DNA of 38,423 nucleotides, from the IMG/VR virus record IMGVR_UViG_3300035070_000295, positions 1-38,423 of that record, one strand, 5' to 3'. Positions 27,195 through 34,272 of this stretch are shown one piece after another (the stretch's first letter is position 1; the number at the start of each line of letters is the position of its first letter). The position numbers were made by a program, and so were the translations under genes. Source of the DNA: a virus. The notes under the pieces were generated by a model. That model did not search any database. It saw only the letters and a list, made by a program, of their open reading frames with translations, and was not told the DNA's origin.

Positions 27195-28715
27195 TCAATA
27201 GTCAAGGTCATCCATCGCATCAAGCGGATTGTACTCTTGGTCGTTCATACGCTCCCTGGCGATGGGTGACGCATCCAACAGTCCACGTGGGATCTCCCGC
27301 GGTGGGACCTCATGTGCGAACGTCAGGTACAGAGCATCAGCCCAATCCGGTGACACGCCCAAACGCTTCTTCATGTCCTTCTTGCGCTCGAGGACCAGCT
27401 GATCCTTGTCATTGTGATCGAAGTCACGCGAGGTCAGCTCAACCTCAAGCTGTGCCTCATCAGAGATCGAGCCACCCTTCATCATCCACTCACGACATCG
27501 TGCGCCCATCTCAGCAGTCTTGTTGCGGTACTTGCTCTTGTCGTCAGCATCACCACCGAAGTGTACACCGATGACATGGTAGCCGAGCTGACTCAATCGA
27601 TCAGCGATCGGTCCACCCAGACCAGTCTCATCCAGGAATGCGACGTCAGGCTTATGGCGGTCCAGGATCATGGTGATCATGCCCACGACCTTCATGCTGT
27701 CACGGCTCTTCTCGCCTGGGATCCTGTAGACCTTCTCACTCATGGCATCCTGGCCACGCCTGAACTGGATCATGCAGTTGTCGTCACCACCACGTGCCAG
27801 GTCAATCCCGCAGATCAATGGATCATCACCGAGGTATCGCCCTGGTCCACGCTTCATTGAATCGAACACAACATCGCTCGGCATGAACTGCATATCGCCT
27901 CCTTTGGGGAACACGCCCCGCACACGAACACGGACGAAATCAGAGTCTTCTCCGAAGTCATCGATCCATTCGTTGATTAGTTTCTTGTTGGTCATCTTGG
28001 CAGTGCGACTGTCGATCTGTCGCGTGATCCAGCGATGCTTCTGTCGTCTGAAGCACTCGTAGAATGTTCCATTGTTTCGTGTCGGGTTACCAAAGCAGAT
28101 GTGCAGCGGCTCACCATCCGTCAGTCCACCCTTGGCCACTTCCCATATCTTCTCAGGGATCGCTGATGCTTCATCAAACAGGTACCAGGGTGTTGAGTCT
28201 GCAGAGTGCAGGCCAGCAAATGCCTCACTGTTCTCTTCTCGAGATGTCTGAGCATCCACTCGCCAGGTTGATGGGTAGGTGCGATGAACGATCGACATGG
28301 TTGTCGTCTCAAACCAGTCCTTGGTGATGCAGCGTTGATGCCACTTGGACAGCTCTGACATTGTCTTGGTGCGCAGCTGGTCACCGGTGTTAGCCGTCAC
28401 CACGCCTTTGGAGTTGGGTCGCGTCGACATCACCCACAACATGATCCAGGCCGACAGGGCTGACTTGCCGATGCCGTGACCTGATGACACAGCAATCTGT
28501 ATCGGATCCACTGCGTTGATGCCATCGAACTTGCGAATTTTAACCTGCTCACCGATGACATTGAGGATATCAATCTGCCAGGTGTCTGGACCATGGAAGC
28601 CTTTCAGCTCACCCTCGTTCCAGGGGAATGCGTAGATAACGAACCCGAGAGGATCGTCATAGAATCTTGAGATGTCATCGGCTAACTGGAGCTGTGTGTC
28701 CATCGTGTCACCCAT
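27195..28715 (-). CDS. Terminase large subunit
   Basis: A 506-residue packaging motor. The ATPase domain has Walker A SGHGIGKS (78-85), Walker B WYLFDEA (177-183, with D181/E182) and the coupling motif CFGNPT (207-212). The RNase-H-type nuclease shows D305 (GIDLARGG), D362 (FLDETG) and D457/D460 (SPDWADAL). Size and motifs are complete, so it is presumably active. It cuts concatemeric DNA and pumps it through the portal. ATG 28715 has no clear ribosome site. ATG 28703 (Met5) is preceded by GGTGA at good spacing and may be the real start. An inverted repeat lies in the 95-base gap upstream. Confidence 0.93.
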   Translation of the reverse strand: MGDTMDTQLQLADDISRFYDDPLGFVIYAFPWNEGELKGFHGPDTWQIDILNVIGEQVKIRKFDGINAVDPIQIAVSSGHGIGKSALSAWIMLWVMSTRPNSKGVVTANTGDQLRTKTMSELSKWHQRCITKDWFETTTMSIVHRTYPSTWRVDAQTSREENSEAFAGLHSADSTPWYLFDEASAIPEKIWEVAKGGLTDGEPLHICFGNPTRNNGTFYECFRRQKHRWITRQIDSRTAKMTNKKLINEWIDDFGEDSDFVRVRVRGVFPKGGDMQFMPSDVVFDSMKRGPGRYLGDDPLICGIDLARGGDDNCMIQFRRGQDAMSEKVYRIPGEKSRDSMKVVGMITMILDRHKPDVAFLDETGLGGPIADRLSQLGYHVIGVHFGGDADDKSKYRNKTAEMGARCREWMMKGGSISDEAQLEVELTSRDFDHNDKDQLVLERKKDMKKRLGVSPDWADALYLTFAHEVPPREIPRGLLDASPIARERMNDQEYNPLDAMDDLDY

Positions 28716-28730
28716 CGGTCAGGAAAAAGT

Positions 28731-28794
28731 GGGGATGGCGCGATGCCGATGATTCACCTTCGCTCGCCCCCGTCAGAACTCACTAGCCATCCCC
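28731..28794 (-). other. Long-armed inverted repeat between the terminase genes
   Basis: Perfect 9-base arms (ggggatggc at 28731-28739 and gccatcccc at 28786-28794) enclose 46 bases. Read on the coding (minus) strand, the second arm is followed by ACTTTTTCC, so the element could act as a weak terminator or attenuator between the two terminase genes. The enclosed segment is also GC-rich and may be internally paired. Alternatively it could be a terminase recognition site in DNA. Confidence 0.6.
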
Positions 28795-28810
28795 TGGGAG
28801 CATCATACAG

Positions 28811-29284
28811 TTAAAAGAAGTCTACGCCACCCTCCTCTTCGGGAACGGCCTTAGAATGGATCTGGAGGCGCTCACGGGCCTTCTGAAGGGCTGTCTTCAC
28901 ATCTTCGTCCGTGCTCACCACAACCTTGTCCGCGGCGAACGCATCAACCCTGACATGCTTGGCAATGGTGTTCAGCGCAGTGTTGCTGGCTGAGAGGTTG
29001 TTGTTCTGTCGTGCGATGTAGTGATTGTCCACCAACTCAGTCAACAGCCAATCAGCATCAATGACAGCATCATCTAACAAGTGGACCTGCAGCAATGCGA
29101 TGGCCTCATGGATGACATCACGGCTGACGATCGCATAACCAGAGTCAGCACTGTAACCGGAAACCACAGCTGCACGTCGAGCGTCATGGTCCTTGAAGTA
29201 TTCGATAACGAACCGAACCTCCTTGGGTTTCAACCCCAGGCCATATAATCCCTTCAACAATACCGCGCTCTGCTTCACCACCAC
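28811..29284 (-). CDS. Terminase small subunit
   Basis: A 157-residue protein recognised by an N-terminal helix-turn-helix-like block (RFVIEYFKDHDARRAAVVSG, then YSADSGYAIVSRDVIHEAI) of the Terminase_2 kind. A central oligomerisation helix pair follows (DADWLLTELVDNHYIARQNN, SASNTALNTIAKHV). It would bind the packaging start site and recruit the large subunit, encoded next. Three GTG codons run in tandem at the start. The site GAGG gives spacing of 2, 5 and 8 bases to the first, second and third, so the second or third (29281, 29278) is the more likely initiation codon. It is the first gene of the late block, just downstream of the repeat-rich control region. Confidence 0.85.
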   Translation of the reverse strand: MVVKQSAVLLKGLYGLGLKPKEVRFVIEYFKDHDARRAAVVSGYSADSGYAIVSRDVIHEAIALLQVHLLDDAVIDADWLLTELVDNHYIARQNNNLSASNTALNTIAKHVRVDAFAADKVVVSTDEDVKTALQKARERLQIHSKAVPEEEGGVDFF

Positions 29285-29338
29285 ATCCTCATAAGTTACA
29301 TTAACTAAGTCTAATCGCTACCGCTGTAATGAGCAACC

Positions 29339-29672
29339 GACACTCTAACACTCTACCGATGTTCTCAGGCCCAGGATTAACGAAAGTGACTATGTTCTCT
29401 CTCAACAGTCTAGAAGTTTACTAAAGAGTGTCTGAGAGTGTCACTGAGTAAAAAAGGTATATAAAACAAAGAGCATCCTCCGCCACTCTACCCCCTCGAG
29501 AGTGTCTGAGAGTGTCACCAGAGTGTCGGGATTTAACACTCAGAATCACAAAACATTTTCAGACACACAATTCTAGACACATTAACAATTCTAGACACAT
29601 TAACAATATCCAGCACAACACGATTCGTCACAAAACATTTCTAGACACAAAACCGACACTCTCAGACACTCT
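29339..29672. repeat. Iterated octamer AGAGTGTC in tandem pairs
   Basis: The octamer AGAGTGTC, or its reverse complement GACACTCT, occurs exactly at 29339, 29425, 29435, 29499, 29509, 29520, 29655 and 29665. One-base variants lie at 29347 (aacactct) and about 29535 (aacactca). Most come as head-to-tail pairs with starts 10 or 11 bases apart, that is one helical turn, joined as AGAGTGTCTGAGAGTGTC. Pairs at 29339 and 29655 are inverted relative to those at 29425 and 29499. This is the geometry of binding sites for a cooperatively binding protein. Confidence 0.9.
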
Positions 29673-29734
29673 CGATAATTGATCACTTTTTAACCAATGC
29701 TGTACAAAAAGTAACCAAAACATTTCTAGACACA
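29549..29734. repeat. Iterated TTCTAGACACA elements
   Basis: A second family with core ATTYTAGACACA. CAAAACATTTCTAGACACA occurs exactly at 29631-29649 and 29716-29734, with a variant at 29549-29567. Two adjacent 18-base copies of TTCTAGACACATTAACAA lie at 29571-29588 and 29589-29606. The core shares GTGTCT followed by a purine and GA with the octamer family when read on the other strand, so one protein may read both. Confidence 0.85.
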
Positions 29735-29735
29735 T

Positions 29736-29764
29736 AAAAAAGGCCGCTTTGATCACCGGTCCTT
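29736..29764 (-). terminator. Intrinsic terminator at the end of the early leftward operon
   Basis: On the minus strand, AAGG-A-CCG pairs with CGG-CCTT around a 10-base loop (7 pairs with one bulged A) and runs into six T residues. The stop codon of the DUF6378-type gene lies in the loop. It would separate the early leftward operon from the late control region. Confidence 0.6.
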
Positions 29765-30259
29765 GCTCCCCTGCTCACACATCAGCGCGAAGTATGCCGC
29801 ACCGTCCTCGTAGTTGTCCTGCTTAAAGTCACCCTGCTGAGATCGCACGGCCTTGAGCATGGCCATGAACAGCCACCCTTGTTCCGCGGTCATCGATCCC
29901 CCGGTGATAGCGTTGAAGGCATCAACAGTAGCAGGTATCGACCGCTCACCTGCCTTGTCATAGACAGCAGCCCGGTCCTCGATGTGCTGCGCACCTGTCT
30001 TCAGGATGTCCGCGGCAGGGCACATGTCACGTGTGTCATGCTGCTTTTTACCGACATCAGTGCTGCGACGTCGGAACTCCAGGGGCACAGCGTCTGTCAC
30101 CGGTGTGGCATGGGTCCAGCGACAACCGTCCTCATCGACAACCTGATCACCACAGTCCGCAACAATCATTCTGCGGACAAGAGGCACACCGTTCTCGGGT
30201 CGGTCATCAACATTACTCACGTAACACACCACCCGCACATCTCTTTCAATTATCTTCAT
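29753..30259 (-). CDS. DUF6378-type phage protein
   Basis: From ATG 30259 the protein has 168 residues and starts MKIIERDVRVVCYVSNVDDR. The frame stays open upstream to 30313, but the ribosome site GAGG lies 9 bases before 30259, and the upstream part would overlap the preceding 43-codon gene heavily. The N-terminal half has a beta-rich Cys-containing section (VADCGDQVVDEDGCRWTHAT). The C-terminal half carries the DUF6378 pattern ADILKTGAQHIEDRAAVYD, then ERSIPATVDAFNAITG, LFMAMLKAVRSQQGD and NYEDGAAYFALM. The biochemical role of the family is not known to me. The N-terminal part may be a separate small module fused to it. It is the last gene of the early leftward operon. Confidence 0.75.
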   Translation of the reverse strand: MKIIERDVRVVCYVSNVDDRPENGVPLVRRMIVADCGDQVVDEDGCRWTHATPVTDAVPLEFRRRSTDVGKKQHDTRDMCPAADILKTGAQHIEDRAAVYDKAGERSIPATVDAFNAITGGSMTAEQGWLFMAMLKAVRSQQGDFKQDNYEDGAAYFALMCEQGSKDR

Positions 30260-30377
30260 CGGTTTCATCCTCATAGGGGTCAGTGACCCATTCATCAATT
30301 GGCGGACAGTCACACTCGCTCGCGTGCATCATGTGCTCGGTGCAGTAGAACTCATCACAGCAGCATTTAGTCCACAT
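30246..30377 (-). CDS. Cys-rich 43-residue protein
   Basis: A short gene with ATG at 30377 and TGA at 30246, preceded by the ribosome site GGTGAG at good spacing. It begins MWTKCCCDEFYCTEHMMHAS, continues with ECDCPP and ends with an acidic tail (DPYEDETDEDN). Six Cys and two His suggest a metal-binding knuckle. It overlaps the gene before it by 11 bases and the gene after it by 14, which is the style of this operon. The family is not recognised beyond being a typical small phage zinc-binding-like protein. Confidence 0.65.
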   Translation of the reverse strand: MWTKCCCDEFYCTEHMMHASECDCPPIDEWVTDPYEDETDEDN

Positions 30378-30576
30378 TGTGCTCACCATAAACAGTTTTG
30401 AACTGATAAATCTTACCGTTCTTGATGGTGGTTAAGAAAGTGTCGGAACGGTCAGCGTCCGCTTCTCTTGATTGGTAGACATCCTTGGACACCCGGCGCC
30501 ACACGTCACACATCTTGATGTAGTACCGGATGACGCTCTCGTTCCTGACCGTCTTCAGCTCTGAAAACCATTTCAC
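30367..30576 (-). CDS. Small hypothetical early protein
   Basis: A 69-residue basic protein, ATG at 30576 in an ATGA overlap with the previous stop. The N-terminus (MKWFSELKTVRNESVIRYYI) is likely helical, and the C-terminus (FLTTIKNGKIYQFKTVYG) looks like a beta hairpin. No family is recognised. The tight overlaps on both sides support that it is a real, co-translated gene of the early operon. Confidence 0.6.
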   Translation of the reverse strand: MKWFSELKTVRNESVIRYYIKMCDVWRRVSKDVYQSREADADRSDTFLTTIKNGKIYQFKTVYGEHNVD

Positions 30577-30839
30577 GCTGCTTCTCCCAGCTGACGAACC
30601 TGCACCGACTTAGACACGAAGCCTTTGTAGATGCTGTTGTCGATCAGCTTGTGGCCACCGGCCACACTGACAATAAGTCTAGCTTCACAACGGTAGCCAG
30701 CCCACGACGCGCTGTTGAGCTCGTAGCATGCACCGACCAGTTCAGGGAACCCGCCAGCTTTCAACCGGTAAACCTCAATGGCTTTGTTATAACCGCGGCC
30801 AGCCAGGTGGTCACATTCTAAATAGATATATCTTTTCAT
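30573..30839 (-). CDS. Small hypothetical early protein
   Basis: An 88-residue protein, ATG at 30839 in an ATGA overlap with the gene before it and another ATGA overlap with the gene after it. It begins MKRYIYLECDHLAGRGYNKA and has a mixed alpha/beta sequence with Cys residues (GACYEL, YRCEARLIVSV). No domain is recognised. The coupling with both neighbours shows it is expressed as part of the operon. Confidence 0.6.
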   Translation of the reverse strand: MKRYIYLECDHLAGRGYNKAIEVYRLKAGGFPELVGACYELNSASWAGYRCEARLIVSVAGGHKLIDNSIYKGFVSKSVQVRQLGEAA

Positions 30840-31213
30840 GATGCCTCTCCTTGATTAATCGCTATGCAAAGCGGGCAGTCTGATACCGCGCCACCGCCAG
30901 ACCAATGTTTATGACAAGGGTTGATCGCCAACTTAGCCACGAACACCATTGCATCCCGGCGAGTCCATCTGCGGATCTCAAAGCGGTGGGTATGGGCAAG
31001 ACAATCAGCCCTTACTACCCACTCGCTGTTGCTGTCGTTGTAGGCGGTTACTTCAATGCCGAAGATTTTTTTAGTGAATGTGTTCTCTGGTATCTCAACT
31101 TTGTGGGTAGCAGCGCAACACTCGAAACAGAAAGCGTCGTAGCCCTGCTCTGCCTGGTAGTCGTCACACGCACCCAGGCGGTCCTTCTTACACTTCTCAC
31201 AGACTATATACAT
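30836..31213 (-). CDS. Cys/His-rich zinc-binding-like protein
   Basis: A 125-residue protein, ATG at 31213 with GGAG 7 bases upstream. The N-terminus holds two CxxC-type pairs (VCEKCKK and CFECC), and the C-terminus has CHKHW and a CPLC pair, so one or two structural zinc sites are likely. The centre (EVTAYNDSNSEWVVRADCLA) is beta-rich. I do not recognise a specific family. A very stable UUCG hairpin lies just upstream of its ribosome site. Confidence 0.6.
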   Translation of the reverse strand: MYIVCEKCKKDRLGACDDYQAEQGYDAFCFECCAATHKVEIPENTFTKKIFGIEVTAYNDSNSEWVVRADCLAHTHRFEIRRWTRRDAMVFVAKLAINPCHKHWSGGGAVSDCPLCIAINQGEAS

Positions 31214-31227
31214 TTCCGTTCTCCACT

Positions 31228-31241
31228 GGGGCCGAAGCCCC
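31228..31241 (-). other. UUCG-capped RNA hairpin in the early leftward operon
   Basis: On the coding (minus) strand the sequence GGGGCTTCGGCCCC forms a perfect 5-pair stem with the unusually stable C(UUCG)G tetraloop. It lies between the stop of the 73-residue gene and the ribosome site of the next gene. No T run follows, so it is not a standard terminator. It is more likely an mRNA-stabilising, processing or translation-insulating element. Confidence 0.65.
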
Positions 31242-31247
31242 GTTTGA

Positions 31248-31469
31248 TTAGCTGTTAATTATTTGAAGTGCGGATTTTTTCCCTTCCCAAAAACACTTCT
31301 TACAAAAACTTGATTCTTGAGCGGTTGTTACAAGTTCAACGTCTGCCCGGTTAAACCTACCAGATCGACCATTACATACTGATGAGTTAATGCTGCCGAT
31401 ATGGTACTTACCAGTTCTGCTTCTTATGATGTAGTCGTTGTTGAACTTGGTTATAAGTAAGTTTTTCAT
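31248..31469 (-). CDS. Small hypothetical early protein with Cys pair
   Basis: A 73-residue basic protein, ATG at 31469 preceded by a purine-rich GGAAGAGAG stretch. It begins MKNLLITKFNNDYIIRSRTG and includes a single Cys (SVCNGRSGRFNR) and a later FCKKCF pair that could form a zinc site. It lies 68 bases downstream of the primase-helicase gene. The family is not recognised. Confidence rests on ribosome site, operon position and composition. Confidence 0.6.
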   Translation of the reverse strand: MKNLLITKFNNDYIIRSRTGKYHIGSINSSVCNGRSGRFNRADVELVTTAQESSFCKKCFWEGKKSALQIINS

Positions 31470-31537
31470 GTCTTTCTCTCTTCCGTTGCTTGATTCAATA
31501 TGGACATCATAACGACTTGTGCCACACTGTGCAACAA

Positions 31538-34099
31538 TTATTTTACAGCCCTGATTCCTGTGGTGGCTTTTTGCTGCTTCATCTGCCGCTCATATTCAGC
31601 ACCCATGGCAAAATCGCCCATCTTTTTATAGTCACCGATGTTGCGCATGGCAGTGATCCGATAAGTGAACCCACCATGGTTAACCCGGTGCTGTGTGGTC
31701 GATGGCATCTCCTTTAATACAATGCCCACCCTGGTCGGTGTGAACAGTGACGCCTCGCAGCACAGCAGCTGGCCCAGCTCGTGTGACGCATCCGCGGCAC
31801 GGAGGGCACCACTGATCTCTGTCGCTGTCAGCAGGTCACGGTTGAACAGGCCTAGTCTGCTTTTAATGCAGGCCTCAAGTGTCTGACGCATCGGTGACTT
31901 GGACGACTCTTGGATGTCCCGCAGGAAGTCGGTCATGGGTGGCGCTTCGCCTGGGTTGAACTGGCTGATGTCTACCTTGTTGCGCAGATACCACACCACG
32001 TGCTGCCACCCGCCGCCGGTCATCCATGGCCACATTGCAGCCCAGAACTGCTTCCACTCGGGTGTCATGTTGTCGTTGTCATCACGCACATCGAGGTCCG
32101 ACCACACGGCATAGTAGCGACGTGATGCGTTGTTCAATGCGACGGGTATCTGACTGTTGGTGGTCATGGTGGTGTTGACTATATTTCGTACAGAGATCGA
32201 CTTGATGCCTTTCTGGTTGACGCTCAGTGTCTCAGGCGGCGCCGCGGCGTAGGGCTTCAGCTGATTACTGACGGCTCTCGCCTCTGCTCTCGTGCCCAGC
32301 TCTGCCTCATTGATGTGCAGGTACTTGGTACCCATGGCGAACTCATTGAAGTCACTCAGCAGCTCGTCACCACTGATCACTCGGTAGTGATGACCCATCG
32401 CCTTGGTTAAAGGGTAGAGGAGGAAGTCCTTGCCGGACCCCTCATAGCCACCCAGGATCAGCATGTGATTGATCTTGAACTCGGGGTGTTGAATCGTGTA
32501 GGCCATCCACCGCAGCATGTGATCACGGTTGTCACCCCAGCCCAGTGTGTCGAAGTGATCGAGCCACGGCTGCGCGTCACCCTCGACGCCGTTGATGCTC
32601 TCACCCTCGAACCAGGTGTTACCAAACAGCCGACCTTCTTGTGTGAACGTGCGTGGCATCTTTGGTGCGTAGTCGAGCCTGTCGACCTTGATGATGAGGT
32701 TGTCGGTCAGGGCTGTCTTCTTGGCATCGGGGTCCAGGTGACTGTAGGAGTTCTGGAACGCGTCAGGGGTGAAGAAGATGCGCGACTTCCAGTCGTAGAA
32801 TTGGTTCTGTTCCTTGATAAAGAACACCGTGTCACAGAAAGCATTGGTCTTGTCTTCCTGGTACCACGTCTCACGCAGGTCCTTCAGAATCTCTTTGAAG
32901 GCAGGCTTGGTCCAGCGCATGTGATGACACAACCGGCTGTGCCATTCTGCCTTATCGATCTGCGGCAGTGAGTCGACAGCCTTCAGCAACAGTGTTGCTT
33001 TCTCACGCTGCTCTGGTGATCCAGGCTTACAGTGTTCGAACACCTCGAAGACATCCTCGAGCGTTGGCGCCACAACCACAGCAACCGGTGCCTCCATGAA
33101 GCTGACCGGCTCCTCTACAATGACCGGTGCCTCCATGAAGCTGACCTCAGCAACCTTGCCGAAGTCGCGCATCAGCTGCCAAGTTGAGTAGGACTCGGTG
33201 AACCCTGGTTGACGACCATCGATGTAACGAAGTAAGTCTCTACCGGTCCGACCTTCACACGAACCGTGGTGACACTTAAATCCGATGCTCCCGTCGTCGT
33301 TAGTGAAGATGGCGGACCCGTCATCAGCAGCACCTGTGTGATCTTCAACCCATGGGCACACAATGTCGAAGCGTCCATTGCTGCGTACCTCTTTAACGTG
33401 AATGATGTCAGGGATATTAACCAGGGGGTGATCAGGGATATCAGCTGCACCATCGACTCTTCCATCTCTGCGTGATGCGTCGAGGTTTACACTGAACGGT
33501 TCAGCCAGCTGCTCGAGCGTGACAGTGAGGTGAGGGTTCCACTCCAGCATCTGACACTTGAACGGCAGACCATTGACCAGCTTGGATGCTTTGTTGTTGT
33601 ACCCTTCAGGCAGTCGCACGTAACGCGTGATGCCTTTCTGTCCTGGATCCTTGCCACTGGGTGCCAGGTCACTTTCAATCAGGCCATCATTAAGGTTGTC
33701 GATCCTGGCTGCAACGGTGCAGGGCACATCGAGGATGTAACCCCACTGCTCTGATCCTGGCGATGTCTCGAGGATCCACGACGGCTTTGGTAACAGCAAC
33801 GCTGCCTCATGTGACAGCTTCTCACGCACGTCATCGAGGACCACGCAATGGGTCTGACGGTACAACGCCTTGCGTCGTCTGGCCTGCTGTTGTTCGTCAC
33901 AATAGAAGGTACTTATGGTAAAATAGCGGTTGCTCTCCGGGGTGAACCGGTACCTGCTATAGTAGTCACCCTTCCAGGCGAACAGGCTCTGATCTTTTGG
34001 AATGTTACTCGGGTCATGGGTGAAGTCTGTGACATGGCACCAGGGAGCGTCCTCTCCGAATATTGCCGTTATAAATTCTTCATCGGTTACTGTTTTCAT
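31538..34099 (-). CDS. Primase/SF3-type helicase (DUF5906-like)
   Basis: From ATG 34099 the protein has 853 residues. The frame extends to 34156, but a consensus-like promoter places the transcript start near 34154, so the downstream ATG is preferred. Numbering here counts from the longer start. A PrimPol-like domain has VVLDDV (105-110), WILETSPGSEQWGYIL and ITRYVRLPEG. A Cys/His zinc site follows (CPW at 267, KCHHGSC at 294-300). A linker carries a duplicated SFMEAPV. The helicase domain has Walker A GYEGSGKD (570-577), Walker B HINE (614-617), a sensor-like TTNSQIP and arginines at 679-680. The protein would prime and unwind phage DNA. It is the first gene of the leftward early operon and faces the polymerase operon across the divergent promoters. 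Confidence 0.85.
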   Translation of the reverse strand: MKTVTDEEFITAIFGEDAPWCHVTDFTHDPSNIPKDQSLFAWKGDYYSRYRFTPESNRYFTISTFYCDEQQQARRRKALYRQTHCVVLDDVREKLSHEAALLLPKPSWILETSPGSEQWGYILDVPCTVAARIDNLNDGLIESDLAPSGKDPGQKGITRYVRLPEGYNNKASKLVNGLPFKCQMLEWNPHLTVTLEQLAEPFSVNLDASRRDGRVDGAADIPDHPLVNIPDIIHVKEVRSNGRFDIVCPWVEDHTGAADDGSAIFTNDDGSIGFKCHHGSCEGRTGRDLLRYIDGRQPGFTESYSTWQLMRDFGKVAEVSFMEAPVIVEEPVSFMEAPVAVVVAPTLEDVFEVFEHCKPGSPEQREKATLLLKAVDSLPQIDKAEWHSRLCHHMRWTKPAFKEILKDLRETWYQEDKTNAFCDTVFFIKEQNQFYDWKSRIFFTPDAFQNSYSHLDPDAKKTALTDNLIIKVDRLDYAPKMPRTFTQEGRLFGNTWFEGESINGVEGDAQPWLDHFDTLGWGDNRDHMLRWMAYTIQHPEFKINHMLILGGYEGSGKDFLLYPLTKAMGHHYRVISGDELLSDFNEFAMGTKYLHINEAELGTRAEARAVSNQLKPYAAAPPETLSVNQKGIKSISVRNIVNTTMTTNSQIPVALNNASRRYYAVWSDLDVRDDNDNMTPEWKQFWAAMWPWMTGGGWQHVVWYLRNKVDISQFNPGEAPPMTDFLRDIQESSKSPMRQTLEACIKSRLGLFNRDLLTATEISGALRAADASHELGQLLCCEASLFTPTRVGIVLKEMPSTTQHRVNHGGFTYRITAMRNIGDYKKMGDFAMGAEYERQMKQQKATTGIRAVK
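33084..33146 (-). repeat. Duplicated segment in the primase-helicase linker
   Basis: A 24-base sequence is repeated exactly at 33084-33107 and 33123-33146 (39-base period), giving two copies of the peptide SFMEAPV in the linker between the primase and helicase domains. It is in frame and tolerated by a flexible region. Confidence 0.85.
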
Positions 34100-34160
34100 A
34101 TTTACTTTTCCACAGATGGAAGGGTCAGAGTTTACCCCTCTCAGATTTTTTGTCATTCGC

Positions 34161-34189
34161 AGATTACGCGCCTCCTCTCAACATGTCAA
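34161..34189 (-). promoter_or_regulatory. Leftward early promoter (sigma70-like)
   Basis: On the minus strand, a perfect TTGACA (34184-34189), a 17-base spacer and TAATCT (34161-34166). The predicted start lies about at 34154, so the first in-frame ATG of the primase-helicase would be at the very 5' end of the RNA. The GAGGAGG seen there falls inside the spacer and is probably not a ribosome site. Confidence 0.65.
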
Positions 34190-34195
34190 ACAAAG

Positions 34196-34231
34196 ACAAG
34201 TATTGTGTTGACTTGTGGATCATTGATCATT
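34196..34231. promoter_or_regulatory. Operator-like dyad and heptamer repeat between divergent promoters
   Basis: ACAA-GTA-TTGT (34196-34206) is a small dyad centred between the two -35 boxes, which are 18 bases apart. Next to it, in the spacer of the rightward promoter, the heptamer GATCATT occurs twice in tandem (34218-34231). Both sit where a regulator could repress the two promoters together. The ribbon-helix-helix-type protein encoded next is the obvious candidate. Confidence 0.45.
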
Positions 34232-34236
34232 ATTCT
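34208..34236 (+). promoter_or_regulatory. Rightward early promoter (sigma70-like)
   Basis: TTGACT (34208-34213), a 17-base spacer and TATTCT (34231-34236). The predicted start is about 34243, giving a ~30-base leader with AGGAG (34260 region) before the first gene. Spacing is ideal; the -10 box is moderate. Confidence 0.65.
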
Positions 34237-34272
34237 GGCAGGGTGAATTTTACTGAATAGGAGTCGTTCACT

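Larger units (their letters stand above)
29285..29735. promoter_or_regulatory. Gene-free repeat-rich control region upstream of the late block
   Basis: These ~450 bases contain no convincing gene on either strand. They hold two families of short repeats (described separately) and are much more AT-rich than the flanking genes from about 29540 on. Transcription of the late genes should begin here. One weak sigma70-like candidate on the minus strand is TTGAGA (29400-29405), an 18-base spacer and GTTAAT (29376-29381). I would not rely on it. The combination of iterated sites and an AT-rich section could also be a replication origin. Confidence 0.7.

Noticed and set aside
28731-28794. Hammerhead-type ribozyme
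   Set aside because: A CUGA/CCGAUGA-like fragment occurs, but the GAAA and cleavage-site parts of the core are missing on both strands.
29339-29734. CRISPR array
   Set aside because: The repeats are 8-19 bases, in two families, in both orientations and without regular spacers or cas genes.
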